Notes: generated by a model not told the origin, from the letters alone. 13,110 nucleotides of DNA from DATLZM01 sp035559315 (GCA_035559315.1 DATMBJ010000150.1:1-13110), one strand, 5' to 3'. Counted from the first letter of the stretch, positions 6,251 to 13,098 are shown. Translations and numbers: made by a program.

Positions 6251-7029
6251 CCGGGGAGCCCCTCGAACACGTCGCGGAGGACGGGAGCCCCGGGCTCCCG
6301 CGGCGGCCAGGCCTGCGCGAAATGCTCGAACCGTAGCACCGTCCCCCAGAGGTCCTCCGGGACGTCCTCCAGCTCGGCCTGGGTCCGGTGCTCGCGGATC
6401 GCCGCCAGCTTGCGGTCGAGGACGGGCCCGCAGTCCACCGAGACCGCGACCTCCGCGTCGGGCACGCCCCGGGGCTGGAACGGCTGGGTGGGGTCCGGCG
6501 GCTCGATCCCCCGCTCCCGCAAGAGCTCCCCGAACCGCTCGAGGAGGGACGCGGGCAGGCACACGTGGAGGAGCCGGGCGAAGCCGCCCCTCGCCCGCCC
6601 CCGCGCGGCGTGGAAGGCCTCGTCGGCCGCGGCGCCCACGGCCACGTGGTCGGCGTGGCCGGTCACGCCCTCGGGTCCGAACGTGACCACGACGTCCGGG
6701 CGGAACTCGCCGAGGAGGGCGGCGAGCCGCTCCACGAGCTCCGCCCGGGGGATCTCGGCCAGGCCCCCGTCGGGGTAGCGGAGGAACGCGAGGAGCTCCG
6801 GGCGGGCCCCGAGCGCCTCCCACGACGCCCGGTCCTCGGCCTCCCGCACGGCGCCGAGCGTCTCCGGCGTGGCCAGGGAGGCGTCGGCGATCCGGCCCGC
6901 CTCCCCGCTCGTGGCGAGAACCACGGCGAAGGCGAACCCGGGCTCCTCGGCGTGGAGCGCGACCGTGCCGGCGATCCCGAAGGTGTCGTCATCGGGGTGG
7001 GCGAAGACGGCGGCCAGCCTCGGGCTCAC
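6247..7029 (-). CDS. PIG-L/LmbE family zinc deacetylase
   Basis: A 260-aa member of the PIG-L family, whose zinc enzymes remove N-acyl groups from amino sugars or sugar conjugates (MshB and Mca in mycothiol metabolism, BshB in bacillithiol, GlcNAc-PI deacetylase). The zinc motif AHPDDD is at 10-15, with H11 and D14 as ligands or base. GHADH at 124-128 supplies the second histidine set. A C-terminal REHRTQ (212-217) corresponds to the conserved histidine near the active site. No signal peptide is present, so the protein is cytosolic. Mycothiol synthesis or detoxification would suit an actinobacterium, but sequence alone does not separate MshB, Mca and other branches. The GTG at 7027-7029 overlaps the dapB stop (GTGA), and its own stop overlaps the next start the same way. 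It pairs with an acetyltransferase, a chemically opposite activity. Confidence 0.9.
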   Translation of the reverse strand: MSPRLAAVFAHPDDDTFGIAGTVALHAEEPGFAFAVVLATSGEAGRIADASLATPETLGAVREAEDRASWEALGARPELLAFLRYPDGGLAEIPRAELVERLAALLGEFRPDVVVTFGPEGVTGHADHVAVGAAADEAFHAARGRARGGFARLLHVCLPASLLERFGELLRERGIEPPDPTQPFQPRGVPDAEVAVSVDCGPVLDRKLAAIREHRTQAELEDVPEDLWGTVLRFEHFAQAWPPREPGAPVLRDVFEGLPG

Positions 7030-7835
7030 GCCAGCCCCACGTCGGCGAGGAGCGGCTCGAGCCCCACCGTGAGGCCGCGCCGGGTGGACACGGCCTTGAT
7101 CGCGAGGAGGACCCCCGGGATGAACGAGCTCCGGTCGAGCGCGTCGTGGCGGATCGAGAGGACCTGGCCCGGGCCCCCGAGGATCACCTCCTGGTGGGCC
7201 ACGAGCCCCGGGAGCCGCACCGAGTGCACCCGGATGCCCTCCACCTCGCCGCCCCGGACGCCCGGCACGTTCTCCGCGGTCGGGCCCCGGTGGGGCTCCC
7301 GGCGGGCCTCGGCCAGGGCCCGGGCCGTGGCGAGCGCGGTCCCCGACGGCGCGTCGGCCTTCCCCTCGTGGTGGAGCTCGATCACCTCGACCGCGGGGAA
7401 GAAGCGGGCCGCCTCGGCCGCGAACCGCTGCATCAGCACCGCGCCGATCGCGAAGTTGGGCGCGACGATCACGTTCGCGTCGGTCCCGGCCCGGCCCACC
7501 TCCTCCTCGAGCCACCGCAGGTCCTCCTCGGTGAGCCCGGTGGTCCCCACCACGAGGTGGATCGAGTGGTCGACGACCCACCGCACGTTGTCGCGGACCG
7601 CGGCGGGCGTCGTGAAGTCCACCGCGACCTCGGCCTCCGCCTCGAGCAGCCGGTCCAGCTCGTCGGCCAGGACGACGCCGGCGAGCTCGGGGTGGCCGAT
7701 CCGCGGCCCGATCGGCTCCCCGGCGTGCGACCGGCAGATCGCGGCCACCAGCGCGAGGTCGGGATCCTCCGCCACCGCCCGACACACGAGCTGGCCCATC
7801 CGCCCGCAGGCGCCGATCACGCCGACCCGGATCAC
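7026..7835 (-). CDS. dapB: 4-hydroxy-tetrahydrodipicolinate reductase
   Basis: Reduces the DapA product with NAD(P)H in the diaminopimelate/lysine pathway. It is cytosolic and usually a tetramer. The 269-aa protein has the nucleotide-binding loop GACGRMG at 8-14, FTTP at 74-77, GTTGL at 97-101 and APNFAIG at 125-131. The signature ELHHEGKADAPSGTA (153-167) holds the catalytic histidine H155 and lysine K159. It is slightly longer than the roughly 245-273 aa range of the family. The GTG at 7833-7835 overlaps the peptidase stop as GTGA and begins directly at the nucleotide-binding strand, so the start is secure. It lies downstream of the M16 peptidase, as in many Actinomycetota. dapA is about 4 kb further on, in a separate unit. 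Confidence 0.97.
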   Translation of the reverse strand: MIRVGVIGACGRMGQLVCRAVAEDPDLALVAAICRSHAGEPIGPRIGHPELAGVVLADELDRLLEAEAEVAVDFTTPAAVRDNVRWVVDHSIHLVVGTTGLTEEDLRWLEEEVGRAGTDANVIVAPNFAIGAVLMQRFAAEAARFFPAVEVIELHHEGKADAPSGTALATARALAEARREPHRGPTAENVPGVRGGEVEGIRVHSVRLPGLVAHQEVILGGPGQVLSIRHDALDRSSFIPGVLLAIKAVSTRRGLTVGLEPLLADVGLA

Positions 7836-9115
7836 GGCCCGCCCCCCGCCGCCCCGGCCAGCGTCCGCCGGCCGAAGGGGCCGATCACGGTGAGCGTGAG
7901 CGGCTGGGAGAGCACCCGCTTCGCCGCCCGCCGCGCGTCGTCCAGCGTGACGTCCTCGATCCGCCGGAGCACCTGGCTCACGGTGAGGATCTCCCCGTGG
8001 GAGATCTCGGACTTCCCGAGGCGCGACATCCGGCTCGCGGGGTCCTCCAGCGAGAGCACGAGCGATCCCTTGACGTGCCCCTTGGCCCGCTCGAACTCCT
8101 CCTCGGTGAGCCCCCCGGCCGCCACGTCCTCGAGCTCCGCCCGCATCAGGGCGATCACGTCCGGCGCCTGGGCCGGCGTGGTCCCGGCGTAGGCGGCGAA
8201 CACCCCGGCCTCGGTGTACATCGTGTGGTAGCTGTAGACCGAGTACGCGAGGCCCCGCTCCTCCCGGATCCGCTGGAACAGCCGGGACGACATGCCGCCG
8301 CCGACCGCTCCGTTCACGATCCCGAACGCGAACCGGTCGGGGTCGGTGCGGGCCAGGCCGTTCGTGCCGAGGACGATGTGGGCCTGTTCGGTCTTCCGCC
8401 GCACCACCACGGTCCGGCCCGACGGCGCCGGCGCGCGGCCGCCGGCGCGGAGGTTCCACCCCGTGGGCTCGCCGTCGCTCCGGACCGACCCCACCGCCAT
8501 CGACGCTGAGAGCAGCTCGAGCAGCTGGTCGTGGTCCACGCTCCCCGTGGCCACCACCACCAGGTTCCCCGGGACGTAGTGGCGCCGGTAGAACCGCCGG
8601 ATCTGCTCCCGGGTCGCGGCCTGGACCGAGGCCCGGGTGCCGAGGACCGGCCGCCCCAGGGGGTGGCCCGGCCACAGGGCCTCGTTGAACACGTCGTGGA
8701 TCAGCTCGTCCGGGCTGTCCTCGTGCATGTGGATCTCCTCGAGGATCACCCGGCGCTCGGACTCCACGTCCTCCGGCCGCAGGAGCGAGTGCTCGAGCAT
8801 GTCGCAGAGGTGGTCCACGGCCATCGGGAGATCGCGGTCGAGGACCCGGGCGTAGAAGCACGTGTACTCCTTCGCGGTGAAGGCGTTCACGTCCCCCCCG
8901 ACCGCGTCGAACGCCTCGGCGATGTCGCGGGCCGACCGTCGGCGGGTCCCCTTGAACAGCAGGTGCTCGAGGAAGTGCGAGGCGCCCGAGATCCTCGGGC
9001 GCTCGTCCCGCGAGCCGGCGAGGACCCAGAACCCGAGCGCCACCGAACGGACCCCGGGCATCCGCTCGGTGACGACCCGCAGCCCCGACGCGAACTCCGT
9101 CCGGCGGAGCCTCAC
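7832..9115 (-). CDS. M16 family zinc metallopeptidase (processing-peptidase-like)
   Basis: A 427-aa member of the M16 (pitrilysin/mitochondrial processing peptidase) family in its short bacterial form. The inverted zinc motif HFLEH is at 47-51 and the third ligand is a glutamate in VILEEI (E126 or E127). GGDVNAFTAKEYTCFYA (73-89) is the conserved substrate-cleft strand. A second, inactive half covers about 215-427, with the family stretch RIREERGLAYSVYSY around 280. Natural substrates of such bacterial enzymes are mostly unknown; short peptides are likely. There is no signal peptide, so it is probably cytosolic. The GTG at 9113-9115 starts six bases after the pnp stop, with only a weak GAGGG before it. 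The pnp-M16-dapB order is common in Actinomycetota and some Firmicutes. Its stop overlaps dapB by four bases. Confidence 0.95.
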   Translation of the reverse strand: MRLRRTEFASGLRVVTERMPGVRSVALGFWVLAGSRDERPRISGASHFLEHLLFKGTRRRSARDIAEAFDAVGGDVNAFTAKEYTCFYARVLDRDLPMAVDHLCDMLEHSLLRPEDVESERRVILEEIHMHEDSPDELIHDVFNEALWPGHPLGRPVLGTRASVQAATREQIRRFYRRHYVPGNLVVVATGSVDHDQLLELLSASMAVGSVRSDGEPTGWNLRAGGRAPAPSGRTVVVRRKTEQAHIVLGTNGLARTDPDRFAFGIVNGAVGGGMSSRLFQRIREERGLAYSVYSYHTMYTEAGVFAAYAGTTPAQAPDVIALMRAELEDVAAGGLTEEEFERAKGHVKGSLVLSLEDPASRMSRLGKSEISHGEILTVSQVLRRIEDVTLDDARRAAKRVLSQPLTLTVIGPFGRRTLAGAAGGGP

Positions 9116-9121
9116 CGGCGG

Positions 9122-11446
9122 CTACCCTCGGCCGGCCTCGCGCTCCCGGTCGCGAGGCGGCCGGCGGCGGCGCGGGCGTCCCTCGCGGGGGCGGCCCTCG
9201 CCGCCCTCGCGCGGCCCGCCCTCCCGGGGCCGGGCCTCCCGCGCCGCGCCCTCCCGGGGCCCGCCCTCCTCGGCCTCGCCCTCGGGGACCTCCCACTCCG
9301 GGCCCACCGGCCGGAGCGAGATCTTCCCCATCGGGTCGATCTCCTGGACCTCGACCTCGATCCGGTCCCCGACGTTCACCGCGTCCTCCACCCGGGCGAG
9401 CCGCCGGCCGCGGCCGAGCTTGGAGATGTGCACGAGCCCGTCCCGGCCCGGGAGGATGTTCACGAACGCCCCGAAGGTCGTGACCTTCACCACGGTGCCC
9501 TGGAACCGCTCCCCGACCTGCGGGAGGCGCGGGTTCACGATCTCCTGGATCATCCGCGCCGCCTCCTCCGCGCCCGCGCCCTCGCGGGAGCCGATGAACA
9601 CCGTGCCGTCGTCCTGGATGTCGATGTCGGCGCCGGTGAGCGCGATGATCTCGTTGATCCGCTTCCCCTTGGGCCCGATCACCTCGCCGATCTTGTCCAC
9701 GGGGATCTGGATGGTCATCACCCGCGGCGCCTTGGCGGAGAGCACCGGCCGCGGCTCGGGGATCGTCCGGAGCATCTCCTCCAGGATGAACAGCCGCGCC
9801 TCCCGGGCCTGCTTCAGCGCCTGGGAGAGGGCCTCGGCGGGGAGCCCGGTGACCTTCATGTCGAGCTGGATCGCCGTCACCCAGTCCCGGGTCCCGGCGA
9901 CCTTGAAGTCCATGTCGCCCAGGGCGTCCTCGGCTCCCAGGATGTCGGTGAGCGTGACGTACCGGCCGCCCTCGGCGATCAGGCCCATCGCGATGCCGGC
10001 GACCGGCGCCCGGATCGGCACCCCGGCGTCCATCAGCGAGAGGGTGGAGGCGCAGACCGAGGCCATCGAGGTCGAGCCGTTGGACTCGAGGACGTCGGAG
10101 ACCAGCCGGATCGTGTAGGGGAACTCGTCCTCGGGCGGGACCACCGGCACCAGGGCCCGCTCGGCGAGGGCCCCGTGGCCGATCTCGCGCCGCCTCGGCG
10201 AGCCGATCCGCCCGACCTCCCCGGTCGAGAACGGCGGGAAGTTGTAGTGGTGGATGTACCGCTTCGACTCCTCGGGGTCGAGGGTGTCGATCATCTGGGT
10301 CATCCGGAGCATCCCGAGGGTCGTGACGTTCAGGACCTGGGTCTCCCCGCGCTGGAACAGCGCCGAGCCGTGGGCCCGCGGGATCAGCCCCACCTCGCAG
10401 TGGATCGGACGGATCTCGTCGGGGCGCCGGCCGTCCAGCCGCACGCCCTCGTCGAGGATCCGGGCCCGCATCACGCGCTTCTGGAGCTCCTTGAACGCCG
10501 CCGGGACCTGCCCCCCGAGCTCCGCGAACCGCTCCTCGCCCCACGCGGCCCGCAGGTGCGCCTCCAGCTCCTCCTCGAGCGCGTCGATCGCGGCCTCCCG
10601 CTCCTGCTTGGAGCGGACAAGGGCCGCGGGGAGGCGGGGGCCGGCGAAGGCCTCGACGGCCCGGTAGACCTCGTCGGTGTAGGGCGGGGTGGGCTCGAAC
10701 GGCCGCGGCGCCGCCCCGGCGTCGGCGAGGAACGCGAGCTGGAAGTCGATCACCTCGGCGATCGCGCGCTTGGCCTCCTCCAGACCGTCCGCGACGACCT
10801 CCTCGGTGGGGGCCACGGAGCCCCCGCCGTTCTGGAGGAGGGACCACGTGTTGTCCGGGGCCTCGCCCTCGATCATCAGGATGTCGATGCCGCCCTCGTC
10901 GTTCCGGCGGCCGGCCACGACGACGTCGAACGTGGCGAGCTCGACCTCCTGGTAGGTGGGGTTGACCTTCCACTCCCTGCCGATCAGGCCCATCCGCACC
11001 GCGCCGACCGGCCCGTCGAAGGGGAGCCCGGCGAGCATCACGGCCAGGCTCGCCCCGTTGATCCCCGGGATGTCGTAGGGGTTGGCCTGGTCCGCCGAGA
11101 GGACCGTGATCACCACCTGGACCTCGTCCCGGTACCCCTCCTTGAACGTGGGCCGCAGCGGGCGGTCGATCAGCCGGGCCGTGAGGATCGCGGTCTCCGA
11201 GGGGCGGCCCTCCCGGCGGAAGAACCCCCCGGGGATCTTGCCCGCCGCGTACATCCGCTCCTCGACGTCCACGGTGAGCGGGAAGAAGTCGATCCCCTCC
11301 CGCGGCGCCGCCGTCGTGCAGGTGGCGAGGACCTGGGTCTCGCCGAGCGTGACGACCACGGACCCGTGGGCCTGCTTGGCGAGCTTGCCGGTCTCGAAGG
11401 TGAGCTCCGTGCCCCCGATCGCTCGGGAACGCCTGAGGATGTTCAT
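9122..11446 (-). CDS. pnp: Polyribonucleotide nucleotidyltransferase (PNPase)
   Basis: A phosphorolytic 3'-5' exoribonuclease, and 3'-tailing polymerase, of mRNA decay. In actinobacteria it may also be involved with guanosine tetraphosphate. The 774-aa trimer subunit shows RNase PH core 1 (about 10-145), a helical linker (215-320) and the active RNase PH core 2 (about 330-560, with GDMDFKVAGTRDW at 510-522 and QLDMK at 527-531). Next are a KH domain with VIGPKGKRI (589-597) and an S1 domain (643-713). A low-complexity tail (about 720-774) is rich in Gly, Arg, Glu and Pro, with repeated PREG units. The ATG at 11444-11446 has a strong ribosome site GGAGGAGG seven bases away. The 215-base gap upstream is unusually structured, which suggests post-transcriptional control. 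It follows rpsO, the arrangement of most bacteria. Confidence 0.98.
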   Translation of the reverse strand: MNILRRSRAIGGTELTFETGKLAKQAHGSVVVTLGETQVLATCTTAAPREGIDFFPLTVDVEERMYAAGKIPGGFFRREGRPSETAILTARLIDRPLRPTFKEGYRDEVQVVITVLSADQANPYDIPGINGASLAVMLAGLPFDGPVGAVRMGLIGREWKVNPTYQEVELATFDVVVAGRRNDEGGIDILMIEGEAPDNTWSLLQNGGGSVAPTEEVVADGLEEAKRAIAEVIDFQLAFLADAGAAPRPFEPTPPYTDEVYRAVEAFAGPRLPAALVRSKQEREAAIDALEEELEAHLRAAWGEERFAELGGQVPAAFKELQKRVMRARILDEGVRLDGRRPDEIRPIHCEVGLIPRAHGSALFQRGETQVLNVTTLGMLRMTQMIDTLDPEESKRYIHHYNFPPFSTGEVGRIGSPRRREIGHGALAERALVPVVPPEDEFPYTIRLVSDVLESNGSTSMASVCASTLSLMDAGVPIRAPVAGIAMGLIAEGGRYVTLTDILGAEDALGDMDFKVAGTRDWVTAIQLDMKVTGLPAEALSQALKQAREARLFILEEMLRTIPEPRPVLSAKAPRVMTIQIPVDKIGEVIGPKGKRINEIIALTGADIDIQDDGTVFIGSREGAGAEEAARMIQEIVNPRLPQVGERFQGTVVKVTTFGAFVNILPGRDGLVHISKLGRGRRLARVEDAVNVGDRIEVEVQEIDPMGKISLRPVGPEWEVPEGEAEEGGPREGAAREARPREGGPREGGEGRPREGRPRRRRPPRDREREAGRG

Positions 11447-11453
11447 CGCCTGT

Positions 11454-11461
11454 CCTCCTCC
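11454..11461 (-). promoter_or_regulatory. Ribosome-binding site of pnp
   Basis: GGAGGAGG on the minus strand, seven bases before the pnp ATG, is the longest Shine-Dalgarno match I noticed in the window and fixes the start. It lies directly after the hairpin at 11469-11492. CCTCC in the base of the large leader structure (about 11582-11591 in plus coordinates for the complementary arm) could in principle compete for it. Confidence 0.7.
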
Positions 11462-11468
11462 GGTCGAT

Positions 11469-11492
11469 GGGGGCGCGCCCTGGGGCGCCCCC
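11469..11492 (-). other. Hairpin just upstream of the pnp ribosome site
   Basis: Perfect 8-base arms GGGGGCGC/GCGCCCCC (11485-11492 and 11469-11476) enclose an 8-base loop. The stem ends seven bases before the Shine-Dalgarno sequence of pnp. There is no run of thymines, so it is not an ordinary intrinsic terminator. It could protect the 5' end of a processed pnp mRNA or hold the ribosome site open. Confidence 0.4.
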
Positions 11493-11502
11493 GTCCGTCC
11501 CT

Positions 11503-11591
11503 CCCGGGGAGGCGGCGCCAGTTGTCAGTGGTGAGCCACCGGCCGGCGGTCGGGAGCTCGCGACTGATAACTGACCCGTTCCCTCCCCGGG
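11503..11591 (-). ncRNA. Multi-stem leader hairpin between rpsO and pnp (candidate cis-regulatory RNA)
   Basis: An 89-base structure is built from nested inverted arms: an outer perfect 10-bp stem (11503-11512 with 11582-11591), then 11 positions with one A-C mismatch (11519-11529 with 11563-11573). A symmetric 3x3 internal loop follows, then a 4-bp GAGC/GCTC stem (11533-11536 with 11556-11559) and a 4-bp stem closing a 5-base loop (11538-11541 with 11547-11550). It sits where enterobacterial rpsO-pnp mRNAs carry the long RNase III-cut stem through which PNPase controls its own synthesis. Function here is inferred from position only. The inner arms are far less GC-rich than the region, so a small repeat insertion is the alternative. 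Confidence 0.5.
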
Positions 11592-11630
11592 CCCTGGTTC
11601 CTCCGTGCCTCCTCCGCATCCCCCCTCGCG

Positions 11631-11658
11631 GAAGAGGGCGGCTCCGGCCGCCCCCTCC
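11631..11658 (-). terminator. Hairpin after rpsO, possible attenuating terminator
   Basis: A perfect 7-bp stem GGGCGGC/GCCGCCC with loop CGGA extends to about 12 bp with two wobble pairs, and begins three bases after the rpsO stop. The flanking sequence has no thymine run. It may act as a weak or factor-dependent terminator, or as a 3' end protecting rpsO mRNA, while allowing readthrough into pnp. Confidence 0.4.
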
Positions 11659-11661
11659 CCG

Positions 11662-11931
11662 CTAGCGCCTGAGCCCCAGGCGCGAGATCAGTTCCCGGTA
11701 CCGCTCGATGTCCTCTCGCTTGAGGTACTCCAGCAGCCGTCGCCGCCGCCCCACCATCTGGAGCAGCCCCCGCCGGGAGTGGTGGTCCTTCCGGTGCGTC
11801 TTGAGGTGCTCGGTGAGCTCCTGGATGCGGTGGGTGAGGACGGCGACCTGGACCTCCGTCGAGCCCGTGTCAGCGTCGGACCGGCGGAAGTCCCGGATGA
11901 TCTCCGACTTCCGTTCCTTGGTGAGCGCCAT
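11662..11931 (-). CDS. rpsO: 30S ribosomal protein S15
   Basis: A primary rRNA-binding protein that joins the central domain of 16S rRNA early in 30S assembly. The 89 residues are the exact family length. Family signatures are clear: GSTEVQVAVLTHRI (22-35), HLKTHRKDHHSRRGLL (42-57) with the rRNA-contact HxxDxxSR-like core, and VGRRRRLLEYLK (60-71). The ATG at 11929-11931 has only AGGG directly against it, a poor ribosome site. A -10 box TAGCCT lies 12 bases upstream, which suggests a nearly leaderless mRNA besides readthrough from ribF. The classic S15 feedback on its own leader would have very little RNA to bind in the short transcript. Downstream is pnp, after a structured gap. Confidence 0.98.
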   Translation of the reverse strand: MALTKERKSEIIRDFRRSDADTGSTEVQVAVLTHRIQELTEHLKTHRKDHHSRRGLLQMVGRRRRLLEYLKREDIERYRELISRLGLRR

Positions 11932-12121
11932 CCCTGCAGGCCAAGGCTACCACAGCCCCGAGGGCGCCCGGCCCGCCGGGCGCTCGCCCGGGACCGGGTG
12001 GCCCTGGTCCCGGATGGACGAAGATCCCGTCGACCCCGGCCCCGACGAACCGCGGCCCGAGGGCCACCTGCTCGTCGCGGGGCTCCGTGTCGAGCTCCAC
12101 GTCGCCGGCGCCGTGGATCAC
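11870..12121 (-). CDS. Doubtful small ORF after ribF
   Basis: A GTG at 12119-12121 overlaps the ribF stop as GTGA and opens 83 codons that run 62 bases into rpsO. I recognise no family. The first 34 or so codons end almost only in G or C, and the three codon positions show the G+C ranking expected of coding DNA here. The second half (from about residue 36) is proline- and glycine-rich, uses atypical codons and contains the rpsO promoter and hairpin. It may be a decayed gene end, a short coupled peptide or chance. GTGA overlaps form easily in such GC-rich DNA, so confidence is low. Confidence 0.15.
   Translation of the reverse strand: MIHGAGDVELDTEPRDEQVALGPRFVGAGVDGIFVHPGPGPPGPGRAPGGPGALGAVVALACRDGAHQGTEVGDHPGLPPVRR
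11944..11952 (-). promoter_or_regulatory. Probable extended -10 promoter of rpsO
   Basis: The minus strand reads TGG-TAGCCT, an extended -10 (TGn before TAnnnT). The start of transcription would fall about five bases before the rpsO ATG. The motif is nearly identical to the TGG-TAGGCT before dapA. No -35 box is visible in the GC-rich upstream sequence. A site of this kind is expected for a ribosomal protein gene 186 bases from its upstream neighbour. Confidence 0.4.
11962..11985. terminator. Strong hairpin between ribF and rpsO
   Basis: Perfect 8-bp arms GCGCCCGG/CCGGGCGC with a 4-base loop (11964-11971 and 11976-11983) extend by one wobble and one further pair. It lies after ribF and just before the predicted rpsO promoter, where a ribF terminator would be placed. 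No thymine tract follows on either strand, so termination is uncertain. Confidence 0.35.
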
Positions 12122-13098
12122 GCCCCGGCGTCCTCGGGATCGGACCCGGCTCGGGCGCCCACGGCCTCCGCCCCCGACACGATCTCCCTGGTCCGTTCGA
12201 CGTCCCGGGCGATGGCCCGCGACAGGTCCTCCGGGGAGGCGAACCGCTCCTCGTCGCGGAGCCGGGCCCAGAACTCGAGGGCCAGCGGGCGCCCCACGAG
12301 GTCGGGGCCCTCGTAGTCGAGGAGGTGGGCCTCCGCGTGGAGGGGCTCCTCCCCGAACGTGGGGTTCGTCCCGACGCTGATCGCCGCGATCCATCGACCG
12401 CCCTCCGCCTCCGCCACGCCCGCGTAGATCCCCCGGGCCGGGAGGAGGAGCCGGGGGTCCGTGGCGAGGTTCGCGGTGGGGTAGCCCAGGGCCCGGCCGC
12501 GGCCCGCGCCCCGCACGACGGTGCCGTCGACGGCGAACCGCCGCCCCAGGGCCCGGGCGGGCCAGGCCAGGTCGCCGGCGGCGAGGGCCTCCCGGATGCT
12601 CGTGGACGAGACCCGCCGCCCGTCGAGCTCGACGAGGCCCACGCCCTCGGCCGTGAACCCGTGGGAGGGCCCCAGCGCCTCGAGGGTCCGGAGGGTCCCG
12701 GCGGCGCGGTGCCCGAACCGGAAGTTCTCCCCCACGACCACGTGCGCCGCGCGGAGCGCCCCCACGAGGACGCGTTCCACGAACCGCTCGGGCGGCCAGC
12801 GCGAGAGCTCCTCCGTGAAGGGGAGGACCAGGAGCAGGTCGGCCCCGACCGCCTCGATCAGGCGGGCCTTCCGCTGGGTCGTCGTGAGCAGCCGGGGCGC
12901 GCTCCCCGGGGTGAGGACCTCCCTGGGGTGGCGGTCGAACGTGACCACGGCGGACGGCAGCCCCCGCTCCCGCGCGGCCTCGACCGTCCGACCGATCACC
13001 TGCCGGTGGCCGAGGTGCACCCCGTCGAAGAACCCGACGGTGGCGACGGACGGCCCGAAGCCCGGCGGGACCTCCTCGATGCCGCGCGCGATCTCCAC
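12118..13098 (-). CDS. ribF: Bifunctional riboflavin kinase/FAD synthetase
   Basis: Phosphorylates riboflavin to FMN and adenylates FMN to FAD in the cytosol. The 326-aa protein has an N-terminal nucleotidyltransferase domain: GFFDGVHLGH at 22-31, TFDRHPREVL at 53-62, VVGENFRFGHRAAG at 121-134 and VSSTSIREAL at 163-172. The C-terminal kinase domain (about 185-310) has GAGRGRALGYPTANL at 197-211, GIYAGV at 223-228, SVGTNPTFG at 241-249, the catalytic glutamate in LALEF (E275) and the closing RDEERFASPEDL. The final 17 residues form an acidic, unconserved tail. The GTG at 13096-13098 aligns with the start of other RibF proteins. The reading frame stays open to the window edge and only 12 upstream bases are visible, so a longer start cannot be excluded. 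truB is the usual gene just upstream in this phylum, but it is outside the window. Confidence 0.97.
   Translation of the reverse strand: MEIARGIEEVPPGFGPSVATVGFFDGVHLGHRQVIGRTVEAARERGLPSAVVTFDRHPREVLTPGSAPRLLTTTQRKARLIEAVGADLLLVLPFTEELSRWPPERFVERVLVGALRAAHVVVGENFRFGHRAAGTLRTLEALGPSHGFTAEGVGLVELDGRRVSSTSIREALAAGDLAWPARALGRRFAVDGTVVRGAGRGRALGYPTANLATDPRLLLPARGIYAGVAEAEGGRWIAAISVGTNPTFGEEPLHAEAHLLDYEGPDLVGRPLALEFWARLRDEERFASPEDLSRAIARDVERTREIVSGAEAVGARAGSDPEDAGA

Noticed and set aside
11443..11619. A 58-codon minus frame from ATG at 11617-11619 that overlaps the pnp start as ATGA
   Set aside because: The translation is Arg/Gly-rich, codon ends are not GC-biased like the neighbours, and it runs through the structured pnp leader. 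It is more likely non-coding.
7026..11665. Very long frames of 1315 (minus) and 1044 (plus) codons across pnp, M16 and dapB
   Set aside because: The minus frame is real only in its dapB end; the rest is out of frame with pnp and M16. The plus frame is antisense to known genes, with biased composition.
12014..12316. Plus-strand frame beginning with ATG at 12014, opposite the ribF end
   Set aside because: Most of it is antisense to ribF and the codon-position composition fits the opposite strand better. No ribosome site is present.
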